Positions 1-11,505 of a stretch of DNA of 64,000 bases are shown piece by piece (position 1 is the first letter of the stretch; every line of letters starts with the position of its first letter). The notes under the pieces are model-generated. The model was given only the letters and a program-made list of their open reading frames with translations. It made no database searches and was not told the DNA's origin. Where the stretch lies: NCBI GenBank assembly GCA_965153355.1, contig OZ231127.1, positions 32,488,001 through 32,552,000 on the forward strand. The letters are read 5' to 3'. Origin of the DNA: Flaccisagitta enflata (Eukaryota; Chaetognatha; Sagittoidea; Aphragmophora). The position numbers and the translations under genes are program-made.

Positions 1-23
1 GAGAGAGAGAGAGAGAGAGAGAA
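1..23. repeat. (GA)n microsatellite at window edge
   Basis: Pure GA dinucleotides, cut by the start of the window. Confidence 0.95.
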
Positions 24-515
24 GTGTATCACATCACAACTGGAATGAATTTTCAGCAGCTTGCTCTACGCGACAGAAAAAGTCTTTTCGTTAAAAACAA
101 AGCCAGATACACCGCATGCAGGTGGGCAGGGGCAGAGATGTAGAAGGCCAGGAACGGCGGCACAAAAAAACGCACTCAACAATTTGAATGTGTGAGCTGA
201 CGGGCTGAAAAGTAGCTAATATTGTTACTTAGCACGGGACGAAAAATACCTTAAAATTCGCCATTTGTACAAATCGGTCGAGATCTGATCGATCGAAAAT
301 TATGAAGTTGAATGAAGTTTTCCACATTTGGGCAATAGTTTCTATAACCCTGTATAGCTGTGCACTTTTGGCTTTCCCAAGAAGAAAAATAACAAGAATT
401 CTTCCTCTGACTCATACACTCTTTCACGGAGCATGGCGTCGTTCTGTAAACGAAGTTCCCGGCATGGAAAGTGTTTCGCTCGTACTAAACAAAGCGTGCA
501 TCTCTAACTTTCTCT

Positions 516-519
<4 letters not shown>
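24..519. other. No gene recognised; AGTCGC-family 5' remnant at 97-145
   Basis: No coding region is convincing. Around 97-145 an AAGCCAGATACAC start followed by a GGTGGGCAGG-like stretch resembles the 5' end of the AGTCGC repeat family. The open frame beginning at 302 stays open only because it runs into the GA/CAGA microsatellites. Confidence 0.4.

Positions 520-555
<36 letters not shown>
520..555. repeat. (CT)n microsatellite
   Basis: Uninterrupted CT dinucleotides. Confidence 0.95.
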
Positions 556-558
<3 letters not shown>

Positions 559-632
559 AAAACAGAATTTTGACAGATGCAAAACGATGCGACAACTCAT
601 GAGTCAAGAGAAGTTTTTAATGTGCGAGCGTG

Positions 633-798
<166 letters not shown>

Positions 799-862
799 GG
801 GAGTATAGTTGTGAGATGATACCATGAAGTTCTCATTCATTTACCCTCAATCTCTTTTTAAC

Positions 863-1076
863 AAGGCCGGATACACGGCTACCCCAGTCGCGTGCGGGTG
901 GGCAGGGGCTGTATTTGAGGTCACTTGATGATTTGGGTGGGAGCAGTGAGGTCAAAGACCGCAAAAACCAAAAAAAAAAATAAAGTGTAATGGACCGACG
1001 GACCAACAGACAGACCGACGGACAGATCGACGGACCGACAAAGCGGGGTGTAGAGTCGCGTAGCACGCGACTAAAA
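863..1076 (+). mobile_element. AGTCGC-family short element, full length
   Basis: Starts AAGGCCGGATACACGGC, has AGTCGCG about 25 nt in, a GGTGGGCAGGGGC block, an internal GACGGACCGACC-type microsatellite, and ends in the hairpin AGTCGCG-TAG-CACGCGACT followed by AAAAA. This is the reference copy for the family. It has no coding capacity. The architecture resembles non-autonomous rolling-circle (Helitron/Helentron-like) elements, but the class is inferred. Confidence 0.7.
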
Positions 1077-1130
1077 AGAATCTTGAATTCTTGCCCATCA
1101 AAAAATGTATCAACTTCCTAATTTATAAAC

Positions 1131-1200
1131 AAGGCCGGATACACGGCCAATATGCAGTCGCTGACGGTTGGGCAGGGGGGGCAACCACGTAGTTACGACA
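1131..1200 (+). mobile_element. AGTCGC-family 5' fragment
   Basis: AAGGCCGGATACACGGCC start and GGTTGGGCAGG block; the 3' half is missing. Confidence 0.6.
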
Positions 1201-1239
1201 GTGCAGGTCAAAAATTCATGTGTTTGTTCTAAATACACA

Positions 1240-1259
1240 TAGTTCCGACGTCGGAACTA
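1240..1259. repeat. Perfect palindrome, TAGTTCCGAC arm
   Basis: 20-nt perfect palindrome centred on GACGTC. The same core recurs at 8214-8239 and 8255-8279. Confidence 0.8.
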
Positions 1260-1328
1260 CGTGCATTCCCCCTCAACGTCTCTGTCTAAACTATGTGAAC
1301 TCAATCACTTTCATACTTTGCTTAAATG

Positions 1329-1332
<4 letters not shown>

Positions 1333-1377
<45 letters not shown>

Positions 1378-1480
1378 CTCTTTCTCTCTATATCTATCTC
1401 TATCTCTATCTGTTTATCTGTCTGTCTGTCTGCCTGTCTGTCTGTCTGTCTACCCCGTCTATTTGTCTGCCTGTCTGTAA
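1333..1480. repeat. (CT)n passing into (CTGT)n
   Basis: CT dinucleotides to about 1370, then impure CTAT and CTGT tetranucleotides. Open frames reading Ser-Leu repeats here are artefacts. Confidence 0.9.
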
Positions 1481-1540
1481 CCATGTCCTTGCATGTCTAT
1501 TCATTGTCGTGATCATCTCATTGTCCCTCTCCCCTCTTGT

Positions 1541-1582
1541 TTTTAGTCGCGGACTTGCCATGTCGGTCGGTCTGTCCGTCTG
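1541..1582 (-). mobile_element. AGTCGC-family terminal fragment
   Basis: TTTTTAGTCGCGGAC followed by GTCGGTCGGTCTGTCCGTC, the inverted 3' end of the family; the rest is absent. Confidence 0.5.
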
Positions 1583-1589
1583 TAACAAA

Positions 1590-2238
1590 AACAAAATCCA
1601 ATGTTTTATTGCTATTCCACTCCTGAAGTAAATTTAATATAATTGAATAATACTACATTATAGGGTTTTTTTTATAGTTTACTACGCGAATAAAAAAAAA
1701 AAGCCGCACCCTTTTGTAGCTGAGTGGAAGAGACACAAAAAATCAATTTAAAGTTTTTTTGTTCAACTGATTTTGAAGATTTTTGAATTTTCTTTCATTC
1801 TAGACCAACCCCAGGTCTATATCTCAAACCGTTTAGGAGATAGAGCTTGCCAAAGTGAACCTCTCTTTTGCAAAAATGCTCATTTTTCAATAGGATGGCA
1901 AAACTGAAAATAGTAATATTTTCACTCTTTTTTATGCCATTTCTAAACGAATAAAGATAGAACTACAAGATTGGAACCAAATGAAAGATCTTTTCAAGAT
2001 CTTCGAAATGGTCTAAGATTTTGTTTAAATATTCTAGCTCATTTAGCTCATTTAGCTTGCTCTTTTTCTATGATTTAAAGTAGGATAAATAAATTAATGT
2101 TTTGATTTAAGCATGCCCATATGAGAAAGCATGTCAGTGAGCAAACCTGGTTGTCTGCTTGAATTATTTTGAATAATTTAGCTCATCTAGCTCATTTGGC
2201 TCAGTTCTATTTTTCTCTGATTTTCAGTGCAATCAATA
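1590..2238. other. AT-rich sequence, no gene recognised
   Basis: No coding or RNA signal is seen. A block near 1925-2030 (CCATTTCTAAACGAATA and following) is similar to 9440-9535, so it is probably an old dispersed repeat. Confidence 0.5.
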
Positions 2239-2840
2239 CAGTGGGGTTCATGGAATAACAGCCTAAACTGGAGGAAGGTATTTAAGTGTCTTAATTTCAT
2301 TTGACAAACTTGATATTTGAAATATAAGTTGTTCACTCGATGCTTTTGTCCCTGAGTTTTTTGGTTGCAATGGAAACCAAAATTATTTTTTCAAACATTT
2401 ACAACCACTAAAATATCAATATTTTGAGAAATATTGTCAGGGAACATTGCTCAAAATTAAATTTGCTACAACTTTCCCACAGTATGTTCTGTAAGAATAT
2501 TGCTCGTTTGGTCGTTGCTAAGGGGCATCACACCTAGCAACCGCCAAATGATGCTCCCTAGCAACGGCTAAACGAGCAATATTCTTACGGGACATACTTT
2601 GGGAAAATTGTAGCAAATCTAATTTTGAGCAATGTTCTCTGATGATATGTGTCAAAATATCAATATTCTAGTTGTTATGAATGTTCAAAAAAATAATTTT
2701 GGTTTCCATAGCAACCGAAAAACTCAGGGACAAAAGCATCAAGTGAACAACTTATATTTCAAATATCAAGTTTGTCAAATGAAATTAAGACACTTAAATA
2801 CCTTCCTCCAGTTTAGGCTGTTATTCCTCGAACCCCACTG
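2239..2840. mobile_element. Palindromic MITE with TA target duplication
   Basis: The two halves are inverted copies of about 300 bp each. Termini are CAGTGGGGTTCATGGAATA and its inverse (with one mismatch), flanked by TA on both sides (2237-2238 and 2841-2842). The centre lies near 2545. A TA duplication and CAGT terminus suggest a Tc1/mariner/pogo-mobilised foldback MITE. A second copy lies at 60930-62240. Confidence 0.8.
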
Positions 2841-2842
2841 TA

Positions 2843-3107
2843 CATACAATTGCTTTTGATTTGAATTAACAAATAAAAAAAATTTCAGTGACTGAAGACA
2901 AAAGCATGGTGAAAAGTGACCAATGCTTACAACTTCTTTCCTCACAGCGACAGCCGCCATTACTGCTACTTTGAATCAAGAGCATTCTAAGAACATTAAA
3001 GGCTTCATTTGGCCTTGAAAATAAGAACATGAAGCCTTTGAAAAAAAATGGGGTTCTTATAAAACAAGGTCATTAGACCTAAGTCGCGTGCGTCGGCACT
3101 TTCAAAC
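2843..3107. other. No gene; short AGTCGC-like remnant at 3064-3095
   Basis: Only a fragment with ACAAGG and AAGTCGCGTGCG, similar to the 5' end of the AGTCGC family, is recognisable. Confidence 0.4.
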
Positions 3108-4826
3108 AAGGCCGGATACACGGCAATCCAGTCGCGGACAGTTGGGCAGGAGCAGTAATGCGAAAACCGCTCAGAATTCAAAAATGTGACGGACGGACCG
3201 ACCGACGGACCGACATACCGACCGACACGGCAAGGTGTAGACCGTTACCTGCACAAGTTGAGCTAGCTGCATTATTTCTAGTCGCAAAAAAAAATCGAGT
3301 AAGGAGGCTAGAAAAAGGTCAATCTTGTGTAAAAAAACCTGGGGAATCCAACCGTGACCTTTTTAGAGCCCTACGCGGGGGCGTTTAGTAACGACCCCAA
3401 AAAAACACCAAAATGGCTATTTTTGGGTATTTTTGGCCAGAATTCTGTACTGAAATGGAGGCCAAGTGTTGAAATTCATAGTTGGGTATACTTCAAGATG
3501 TGAGAGACTTGTAAAACAAGAATCGTAATGATGGGGCTATTGTGGGGTACCTAAAAAGGCTCAAAAAGGGCCTCTAAAGCAAAAAACTTAATAGTTTTTT
3601 TTCATTGTGGCTACAAAAAAGATTGGAATGCCTTCAAATTTGAATTGGTAGTTCCTAATAAATGCAACTACCATCATGCAAAAAATTGTGGCCCTCCTTA
3701 AATGACTTCATAGGAAAATTTGGCCCCAAAAACCAAAAATCGCTCCAAAAAAATCGGGTTTTTGAGTTCATTGACCCACAAACAACATTTAAAGGTCAGG
3801 GTCCCCCAATTTTTTTTTCTCTTTTGCTAATATAAGATGTTTGGAGGTTCCAAAAAAAATTTCAGGTCATATTTCCAAGAACTGACTGAGATATGACCAT
3901 TTGAAGTGACGTGGTAAAATTAAAAGATGGCGAAAATGACTATTTTTGGGGATTCTTAGAAAAAATTAAGTGCAAAAAGGGGTCCCAACAGTTTTAATTC
4001 ATGATTGGGGACACTTAAAGATGTGAGAGACTAGGAAAACAAGAATCATAATGATGGGGCTATTGTGGGGTACCTAAAAAGGCCCAAAAAGGGCCCTTAT
4101 AGCGAAAAAAAAAGTTTTTTCTTCATTGTGGCTACAAAAATGATTGGAATGCCTTCAAATTTGAAATGGAAGTTCCTAATAAATACAACTACCATCATGG
4201 AAAAAATTGTGGCCCTCCTTAAATGACTTCATAAGAAAATTTGGCAAAAAAAAAACAAAAATTGGTTCAAAAAAATCGGGTTTTTGAGTTCATTGACCTA
4301 AAAACAACATTGAATGGTCAGGGTACCCCAATTTTTTTTTCTATTTTGCTAAAATAACATGTTTGGAGGTTGCAAAAAAAATTTCAGGCAATATTTTTAA
4401 AAAAATGGCTGAGATATGACCATTTGAAGTGACGTGGTAAAACTGAAAAACGGCGAAAATAACCATTCTTTTGGATTCTTTGAAAATTTTAAGTACAAAA
4501 AGAGGTCCTAATAGTTTTAATTCATAGTTAGGGAAACTCCAAGATGTAAGAGACAAGGAAAACAAGAATCATGATGATGGGGCTAATGTGAGGTACCTAA
4601 AAAGGCCCAAAAAAGGCCCTTAAAGCAAAAAATAAATACTTTTTTTTATTGTGGCTACCAAAATGATTGGAATGCCTTTAAATTTGAAATGGAAGTTCCT
4701 AAATCATATAACAACCACCATGTAAAATTTTTTGGCCCTCCATACGCAGCTCCATGGAGAAATTTGGCCTTAAAACACTAAAATCGCTTTTAAAAAATCA
4801 CATTTTTTAGTTCATTGACCAAAAAA

Positions 4827-4975
4827 AAGGCCAGATACACGGCAATCCAGTCGCAGATGGTTGGGCAGGAACGGTAATGCAAAAAATGTTCGGAATTCAA
4901 CAAAATTTATTACTGACTTGCCAACCTACCAACCTACACGGCAAGGTGTAGAGTCGCGTGTCCGCGACTAAAAAT
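4827..4975 (+). mobile_element. AGTCGC-family element nested in foldback arm
   Basis: AAGGCCAGATACACGGC start and AGTCGCG-TGTC-CGCGACT hairpin end. Compared with the homologous position in the other monomers (near 3775 and 4300), it sits in an A-rich stretch with no obvious longer duplication, which suggests insertion between A/T residues. Confidence 0.75.
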
Positions 4976-5050
4976 ATTCTAAGGTCAGGGACTCCCATTT
5001 TTTTTTCTTATCTAACATCTTTTGTGGTTCCTTAAAAATTTCATTCCATA

Positions 5051-5695
5051 TTTCCAAAAAATGTCTTAAGATGGCGAGCATTTGATGCCACAATTAGTAT
5101 TTCGCCACATTTTTTCAACTATAGTTGAATAATAATGATGCCAAAAATATTTTCAAGAGACAAATTGTCCCCAGAAACACACTATGTGTATGTCTTTGTC
5201 ATATGCTGACCTCTAAAGAGCCTTGAAATCAGCATTTCACATAAGCAAAGCAAAGAAAAAAAGGTTTTTACTGAAATTTTGTTTACACTTTTTATCCAAT
5301 TGCTGCTGTTAAAATTATAAGACACTCAAATGCAGAGGAATTTTGCATTTTCAAAAACATAGCCGCCTCTGTAATCAATTTTGGGAGGCGGCTATGTTCT
5401 CCATTTTTGTATTTTTTCATTTTCTATGCAAAGTTATAATTTTAACAAGCCTCCTATCAGTGAACAGATATAAAATTCTGGAAACTTTTTAGTTTATATT
5501 TTAAGTTGATGGAATTAATACTTACTCTTTTGTCCAATTTGAATGCAAATTTTGCAATTAAATATTTACCATGATATACTATGATGATTTTCTCAATGTC
5601 ATTTTTCATTTCTATTCTCATGAAAATTTCTATTTTGACCCCTGTTGACACACAAAATCTTGCCTTCAGATGCTCGCCGTCTTAAATGTGAATAT
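5051..5695. repeat. Inner palindromic element with strong central hairpin
   Basis: The flanks CTTAAGATGGCGAGCAT and ATGCTCGCCGTCTTAA are inverted copies. At the centre (5356-5398) a perfect 14-nt arm AACATAGCCGCCTC is opposed by its complement around a 15-nt loop. This is the middle of the 4.4-kb foldback element and may be a separate nested palindrome. Confidence 0.65.
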
Positions 5696-5726
5696 CAGAA
5701 ATAATTTGGTAAAACTGGTAAAAAAC

Positions 5727-6035
5727 AAGGCCAACACCTATAAGTCGCGTGCAAGACTTACTGATTTAGAATGACTTAGAATGACCTAGAATGCCAGGGA
5801 ATGACGTAAAATGACCAAAAAGGACTTAAAATGACAAAATGACCTAATTACTAAAAATGACTTAGAATGACTTTGAATGACTTAGAATGACTTTGAATGT
5901 CTTAGAATGCCTTAAAATGACTGAAAATGACTAAAAAAAGTAAAAGTGATGAAAAAAGTAAAGTGTGACCGACCGACCGACCAACCGACTGACGGACAAA
6001 GCGGGTTGTAGAGTCGCGTGCACGCGACTAAAAAT
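5727..6035 (+). mobile_element. AGTCGC-family element with internal minisatellite
   Basis: AAGGCC start, AAGTCGCGTGC at the 5' subterminal position and AGTCGCGTGCACGCGACT hairpin at the end. The interior (about 5757-5945) is a 10-14-bp tandem repeat of the AATGACTTAGAATGAC type. Confidence 0.7.
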
Positions 6036-7674
6036 AACCATTTTTAGTCACAGACACGCAAAAAGGACAAATACTTATTTGTGAGGCCATGTTTCGTTTA
6101 AAAAACAATTTTTTTGCTGTTTTAGACCAATTAGGCCAAATTCTCCTATGAAGCCATTTAAGGAGGGCCAAAAAATTATGCATGATGGTAGTTGCATTAA
6201 TTAGGAACTTCCATTTCAAATTTGAAGATATTCCAATCATTTTTGTGATCACAATGAAAAAAAATATATATTTTTTGCTTTAGGGGCCCATTTTGAGCCT
6301 TTTTAGGTACCCCATTGTCATGTTCCTTATTTTCCTAGTCCCCTATATCTTTAAGTGATCCCAAATATAAATTAAAACTATTGGCACCTCTTTTTGTACT
6401 TAAAATTTTCAAAGAATCCCAAAAAATGGCTACTTTCGCCGTTTTTCAGTTTTACCACGTCACTTCAAATGGTCATATCTCAGCCATTTTTTAAAAATAT
6501 TGCCTGAAATTTTTTTTGCAACCTCCAAACATGTTATTTTAGCAAAATAGAAAAAAAAATTGGGGTACCCTGACCTTTCAATGTTGTTTTCAGGTCAATG
6601 AACTCAAAAACCCGATTTTTTTTAACCAATTTTTGTTTTTTTTTTGCAAAATTTTCCTCTGAAGTCATTTAAGGAGGGCCACAATTTTTTCCATGATGGT
6701 AGTTGTGTTTATTAGGAACTTCCATTTCAAATTTGAAGGCATTCCAATCATTTTTGTAGCCACAATGAAGAAAAAACTTTTTTTTTTCACTTTAGGGGCC
6801 CTTTTTGGGCCTTTTTAGGTACCCCACAATAGCCTCATCATTATGATTCTGGTTTTCCTAGTCTCTCACATCTTTAAGTGTCCCCAATCATGAATCAAAA
6901 CTGTTGGGACCCCTTTTTGCACTTAATTTTTTCTAAGAATCCCTAAAAATAGTCATTTTCGCCATTTTTTAATCTTACCACGTCACTTCAAATAGTCATA
7001 TCTCAGTCAGTTCTTGGAAATATGACCTGAAATTTTTTTTGGAACCTCCAAACATCTTATATTAGCAAAAGAAAAAAAAATTGGGGGACCCTGACCTTTA
7101 AATGTTGTTTTTTGGTCTATGAACTAAAAAAAACGATTTTTTTGGAGCGATTTTTGGTTTTTGGGGCCAAATTTTCCTATGAAGTCATTTAAGGAGGGCC
7201 ACATTTTTTTGCATGATGGTAGTTGCATTTATTAGGAACTTCCAATTCAAATTTGAAGGCATTCCAATCATTTTTGTAGCCACAATGAAAAAAACTATTA
7301 AGTTTTCGCTTTAGGGGCCCTTTTTGAGCCTTTTTAGGTACCCCACAATAGCCCCATCATCATGATTCTTTTTTTACTAGTCTCTCACATCTTGAAGTAT
7401 ACCAAACTATGAATTTAAACACTTGGCCTCCATTTAAGTATAAAATTTTGGCCAAAAATACCCAAAAATAGCCATTTTTTTGTGTGTTTTTTTGGCCGTT
7501 TCTAAATGCCCCCGTGTAGGGCTCTAAAAAGGTCACGGTTGGATTCCCCAGGTTTTATTACATAAGATTGGGCCTTTTTTAGCCTCCTTACTAAATTTTT
7601 TTTTTTTCATCGTAGCCGAACTTGTGCAGGTAACGGTAGAGTCGCGTGTCCGCGACTAAAAATGACAAGAAAGA

Positions 7675-7856
7675 CGGACAAACAATTTCTTTTCAAAATC
7701 CCTTTTTAAAAGGCTTTTACACTCCTCTGCTATTCAGAGCCAGCAAAAACGCAAAAACATCTTTGTGACAGACTTTGAGACGGATGGACATACTGACCAA
7801 CGGACCAAAAAGTGGCTTATAGAGTCGCATAGCAGTGCCATAGCACGCAACTAAAA
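7675..7856 (+). mobile_element. Degenerate AGTCGC-family copy
   Basis: GACGGAC-type microsatellite remnants, TTATAGAGTCGCATAGC and a CACGCAACTAAAAAG end. Confidence 0.45.
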
Positions 7857-7978
7857 AGTGTAAGCTTTTGGGATTTAGAGATTGAAAGATGTTAATATTG
7901 ATTTGTTGCTCACTGAGCGTGATTTAGACTGTAATCAGTCATATTTCAATTCTTTAGAGGTGAGAGAGAACGCGAGAT

Positions 7979-7982
7979 ATAA

Positions 7983-8055
<73 letters not shown>
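7979..8055. repeat. (GATA)n microsatellite
   Basis: Nearly pure GATA/TAGA tetranucleotides. Confidence 0.95.
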
Positions 8056-8200
8056 TCAAAATCAACAAGAGAACAGAACAAGACAATGAAATGCACTGCG
8101 AGTCGTTAAAAGTTTTCTTAGATGATTAAATTGAGTTTCTTGTGGTATTCACTCAATCATTTTTCCTTCACTTAGTTCCGACAGTCAAATGAGAATCTGT

Positions 8201-8279
8201 TGTTCATTTTTTCACGAAGTTCCGACGTCGGAACTTCGTTCACTTTTTATGAACATAGTTCCGAATGTCGGAACTTCAT
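8201..8279. repeat. Two adjacent GTTCCGAC palindromes
   Basis: At 8214-8239 is a 26-nt perfect palindrome with arm ACGAAGTTCCGAC, extended by imperfect TGTTCAT/ATGAACA flanks. A second, imperfect one lies at 8255-8279 (AGTTCCGAATGTCGGAACT). The same core occurs at 1240-1259. Confidence 0.7.
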
Positions 8280-8285
8280 TAATAA

Positions 8286-8427
8286 GTCGGGCAGGGGCTG
8301 ATATGCTCAGAAATCACAAAATCGGCCAATTTCGCATCGTCCAAAATTTCGCGTTACGGACCGACCGACCGACCGACCGACCAAGGGACACACCCTCCTA
8401 TAGAGTCGATTAGTCAGCGACTAAAAA
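8286..8427 (+). mobile_element. AGTCGC-family element, 5' truncated
   Basis: GTCGGGCAGGGGC block, GACCGACCGACC microsatellite and AGTCGATTAGTCAGCGACT imperfect terminal hairpin followed by AAAAA. Confidence 0.6.
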
Positions 8428-8447
8428 TGATTGGCAACCTCAATTAT

Positions 8448-8555
8448 ATGGGTGGGTAGGAGCAGCGAGGCCAAAGACTGCAAAAACATGAAAAAATAAG
8501 AAGCGAACCGTCCGCCCCACAAAGCGGGGTGTAGAGTCGCTTACACGCGACTAAA
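8448..8555 (+). mobile_element. AGTCGC-family element, 5' truncated
   Basis: Begins GGGTGGGTAGGAGCAGCGAGG and ends GTAGAGTCGCTTACACGCGACTA. Confidence 0.55.
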
Positions 8556-8786
8556 GAGTCGAAGAATCTTGGAAACTTTGAAACTTCGACTCTTTTCCAA
8601 ACCATTGTACAACAGGGTCCCGCCACCCCCGCGTCGTCCTTGACTCGGTCGACATACGAATGACTAACGAGGCCAAACAAAAGACTTCAAGGGAGGTCGA
8701 TCCACCGTCAACTAACAGTTGGTGCTGCGCATGGTCTATTCACTGAATCACGAACTCTGATCTGGAGAAAAGGCCAGTCAAGGCCC

Positions 8787-9829
8787 ATTCCACTGAAGCA
8801 CTATGGTGCGCCGCATTGAAAAAAGAACGTTTTTGTAAACTGTATTTCATTGCTCTAGAATTGAATTTCAAAACCAAATACGGATGAATATGTTGCTTAT
8901 GCGTTAGTAGTTGATGGATCCGCCTTCAGCTTGGATGATGAGCTCCATACGACATGCCATCAAGGCGTACAAGTTAGCAAGGTAGTTGGTGGTGAGGCGG
9001 CACCAAACTGTAAAAGCAACTAGGGCAAATGGCACTTTGTATTGATAGTTTCTGCTTAACTATTGGCCTGAGCCACAAAAAATTCATGACCGTTTGAAAG
9101 CTCTGCAAAAAATCTTTCAAATGCGATGTTGCTGGTCATTGTAGCTTCATTCGTTTAGAAATGGCATAGCTTTGAAGAAAAAAATCTCTGATCGAAAAAA
9201 GTGCTCATTTCAATTTTTTCCAACAAGCAATTTTGGTCTTATCGTTTTTGTTAATGATGCAGCTCAGGAGTGTCTTTGCTACTCGATATCCATAAGCAAA
9301 TTAAAGAGCTTTGAATTTTCTTTAAAATGGCGCCAAGAACAAATATTTAACTCAATGGGTTTAGTTTTTTTGTTAGAATAATGATAACCTATTAAAATCA
9401 CGTAGTGATTTTCCCAATTTTTGACAACCTGTCTTTATCCTAATGCCATTTCTAAACAAATAGAGCTCGGGCATCCAGTAAGGTCTCATTTGAAAGATCT
9501 TTCACAGAGCTTCAAAATGATCATGGATTTTGCTATGTTTTTTTTAGTGCTTGGATGTGAAACACTGACAAACAAGTAATTCACTTTTTTTATTTTGCCA
9601 TAGGTAAGTTTTTCCCCACTCCATTTTTCATAGCTTCTCTTCAAAGCGTCACTGCGTCCAAACAAATTGACCAATTTAAATGCGGTTTGCGGCAAACGCT
9701 CCGTCTTTCCAAGAGATTCAAAATAGTCACCGACAAAGTTACAATTTTTTTATTCTAAGCTGGGAAACAGTGGTAAACATAGTGTTCTCTTTTTTATGCG
9801 CCACACTGTAGGGTGTGCTTCAGTGGAAT
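8787..9829. mobile_element. Non-autonomous DNA element with ATTCCACTGAAGCAC ends
   Basis: The first 15 nt and last 15 nt are exact inverted copies (ATTCCACTGAAGCAC), and similarity continues inward (GTGCGCCGCATT.. versus the complement of ..ATGCGCCACACTG). No coding sequence is recognised within. A mini-version of the same ends occurs at 10606-10651. Confidence 0.6.
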
Positions 9830-10121
9830 TGGAATTCGTGCTTTAGTGGATTGACTCTTGACCTCTTTTTATACTGCAATGATTGAGTGCAAATACTCAA
9901 TGAAATAAGAAATTTATTTGATTTCTTTCAATTAAAACAAGAGACTCCCTTGTCAAGAGAGCTTTTTTTTCTTTTTTAAACTGTCATCTTCAAATATCTT
10001 GAATTTTTTATTTTCATGAATCTTGTTTTTATTGTAAATTGCTTCTCCTATCATTCAAATTTTTGTGCCTCTAAAGGGAAAACATTTTCTTACCTGCAAT
10101 TTTTTTTCAAGGGATGGGAAC
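9830..10121. other. No gene recognised
   Basis: AT-rich sequence with nothing identifiable apart from GTGCTTTAGTGG near 9840, similar to the preceding element's terminus. Confidence 0.5.
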
Positions 10122-10457
10122 TACCATATTTTTTCTTATTAGCACCCCAAGTGCTTTTGAAATTACAATATGACTTTGCTTTTTAACCGTCCAATTAGCG
10201 TTCTTTTTTTATTGAAAAAGAACTATCATTCAATCAACCTTTTTCTATTCAATTGCTAGATTTGACTCAAAATGGAGATATTCATTACATGTATCTGTTT
10301 GAAAGTCAGTAAAAATGGTTCATTATGTTATGTTATTTCATCATTTTACTCAATATCTCTGTTCAAATCTTTTCTAAAAAGTGTAACACTAAGAAAAAAA
10401 GAGGGGGGCCTTAATTGGAGGGGGGCGCTAATAGAAAAAAATGGAAAAAATATGGTA
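10122..10457. mobile_element. Short MITE with TACCATATTTTTT ends
   Basis: Left end TACCATATTTTTTCTTATTAG is inverted at the right end (TTTTTTATGGTA-type). Subterminal C-rich and G-rich stretches (TAGCACCCC versus GGGGGGCGCTAATAG) also pair. No coding sequence. Confidence 0.55.
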
Positions 10458-10605
10458 AGTTGATGTTAAAACATGTTTTCTTGTTGATATTACCACTCAC
10501 TTATGATGTGTTCTTAAGCAAAGAAAATTAGAGGGAGGTTATTTCTTCAGATAAAAAAGTTAACTTTCATCTTTTTTTGATGTGATAAATCAGTTATGTT
10601 CAACT

Positions 10606-10651
10606 CCACTGAAGCTCGAATTGCAAAAAGCACTAAGGTGTGCTTCAGTGG
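10606..10651. repeat. 46-nt miniature of the CCACTGAAGC element
   Basis: CCACTGAAGC and GCTTCAGTGG face each other across 26 nt, the same termini as 8787-9829. Confidence 0.5.
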
Positions 10652-10699
10652 AAATAGTTCTAACTTAAGCACGAATTTCGTGATTCAGAGGATGCCCTC

Positions 10700-11050
10700 T
10701 GCGCATCAGCCAACAGATGACACACACATTACAAGGATCACCCCTTTCAACAGATGATATTTCATAGCCTAAGAAATGACATCAGATCACCCAACACGTG
10801 AAATCACATCACCCAACACATGATATCAGATCACCAAAAAGATGATATCAGACCACCTAACAGATGACAAAACTTTAGGGGTTTTCGCATTGGGAAAATT
10901 ATTGAGATATCACATATGGGAAATCTAGATAATATCTAGATTATACGCCCAATCAGATGACCTGACCTCATCCAATAGACAACATCGTTCAACTTATCGT
11001 ATAACCGATAACACAGAAACAAGACCCAACACATGACACCAACAAAGCAC
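10700..11050. repeat. Degenerate approx. 20-bp minisatellite
   Basis: Recurring ACATCAGATCACCCAACAC-like words with many substitutions. No gene is seen between 10652 and 11300. Confidence 0.5.
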
Positions 11051-11299
11051 CAAATTTGCCCGGATGGTACATCACCAAACCTACGACGTTGCGCATCATC
11101 ACCATCGCTATCACCATTTGGATTTGATTCATTCTCCCAAATCGAGTCTTTTTCGGCCTTGGATTTGTTGGCCTTGAGGCTTTCTTCACTTTTTGGAGCG
11201 TGCTACGAACGCCATGTGACCTTTGCATGAAAGTGGGTCAGTTTCTTGTCTTTCGTTGGTCCGTTCACGTATTTCTTTGCAGATGGAAACACGCAAATC

Positions 11300-11380
11300 A
11301 ATGAGCGACCGATCAGTCTGTCCGTAGGTAAGTCGGTCCGTCGGTCCGTCGGTCCGTCGGTCCGTCGGTCAGTGGATCTC
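11300..11380. mobile_element. AGTCGC-family microsatellite remnant
   Basis: GTCGGTCCGTCGGTCCGTCGG array typical of the family interior; both ends are missing. Confidence 0.4.
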
Positions 11381-11505
11381 TTTAGACTTCCATTGCTATG
11401 CGACTAAAGCTTCGAACGAGATGTATTCATGGAACAGGCTGTAAAGCATCGGCAATGATCATGGTAATGATAACAAGGGCGCATACACTCCCTCTCAGTG
11501 GCAGA

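Larger units (their letters stand above)
3242..7636. mobile_element. Large foldback DNA element with 4-bp TSD (TAGA)
   Basis: The ends are the exact inverted pair CCGTTACCTGCACAAGTT and its complement, bracketed by TAGA at 3238-3241 and 7637-7640. Each arm (about 1.6 kb) holds three degenerate monomers of about 520 bp: + orientation near 3540, 4055 and 4577, and inverted near 6290, 6815 and 7338. Monomers share GGTACCTAAAAAGG and CCACGTCACTTC-type blocks. No transposase is encoded, so the element is non-autonomous. A 4-bp duplication is compatible with several superfamilies (for example Chapaev-type), so no superfamily is asserted. Confidence 0.8.
3108..7662 (+). mobile_element. AGTCGC-family element split by a 4.4-kb insertion
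   Basis: The 5' part (3108-3241: AAGGCCGGATACACGGC..., GGACGG/ACCGACC microsatellite, CGGCAAGGTGTAGA) and the 3' end (7637-7662: TAGAGTCGCGTGTCCGCGACT then AAAAA) are one element. It is interrupted by the 3242-7636 insertion, with TAGA duplicated. Confidence 0.8.
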
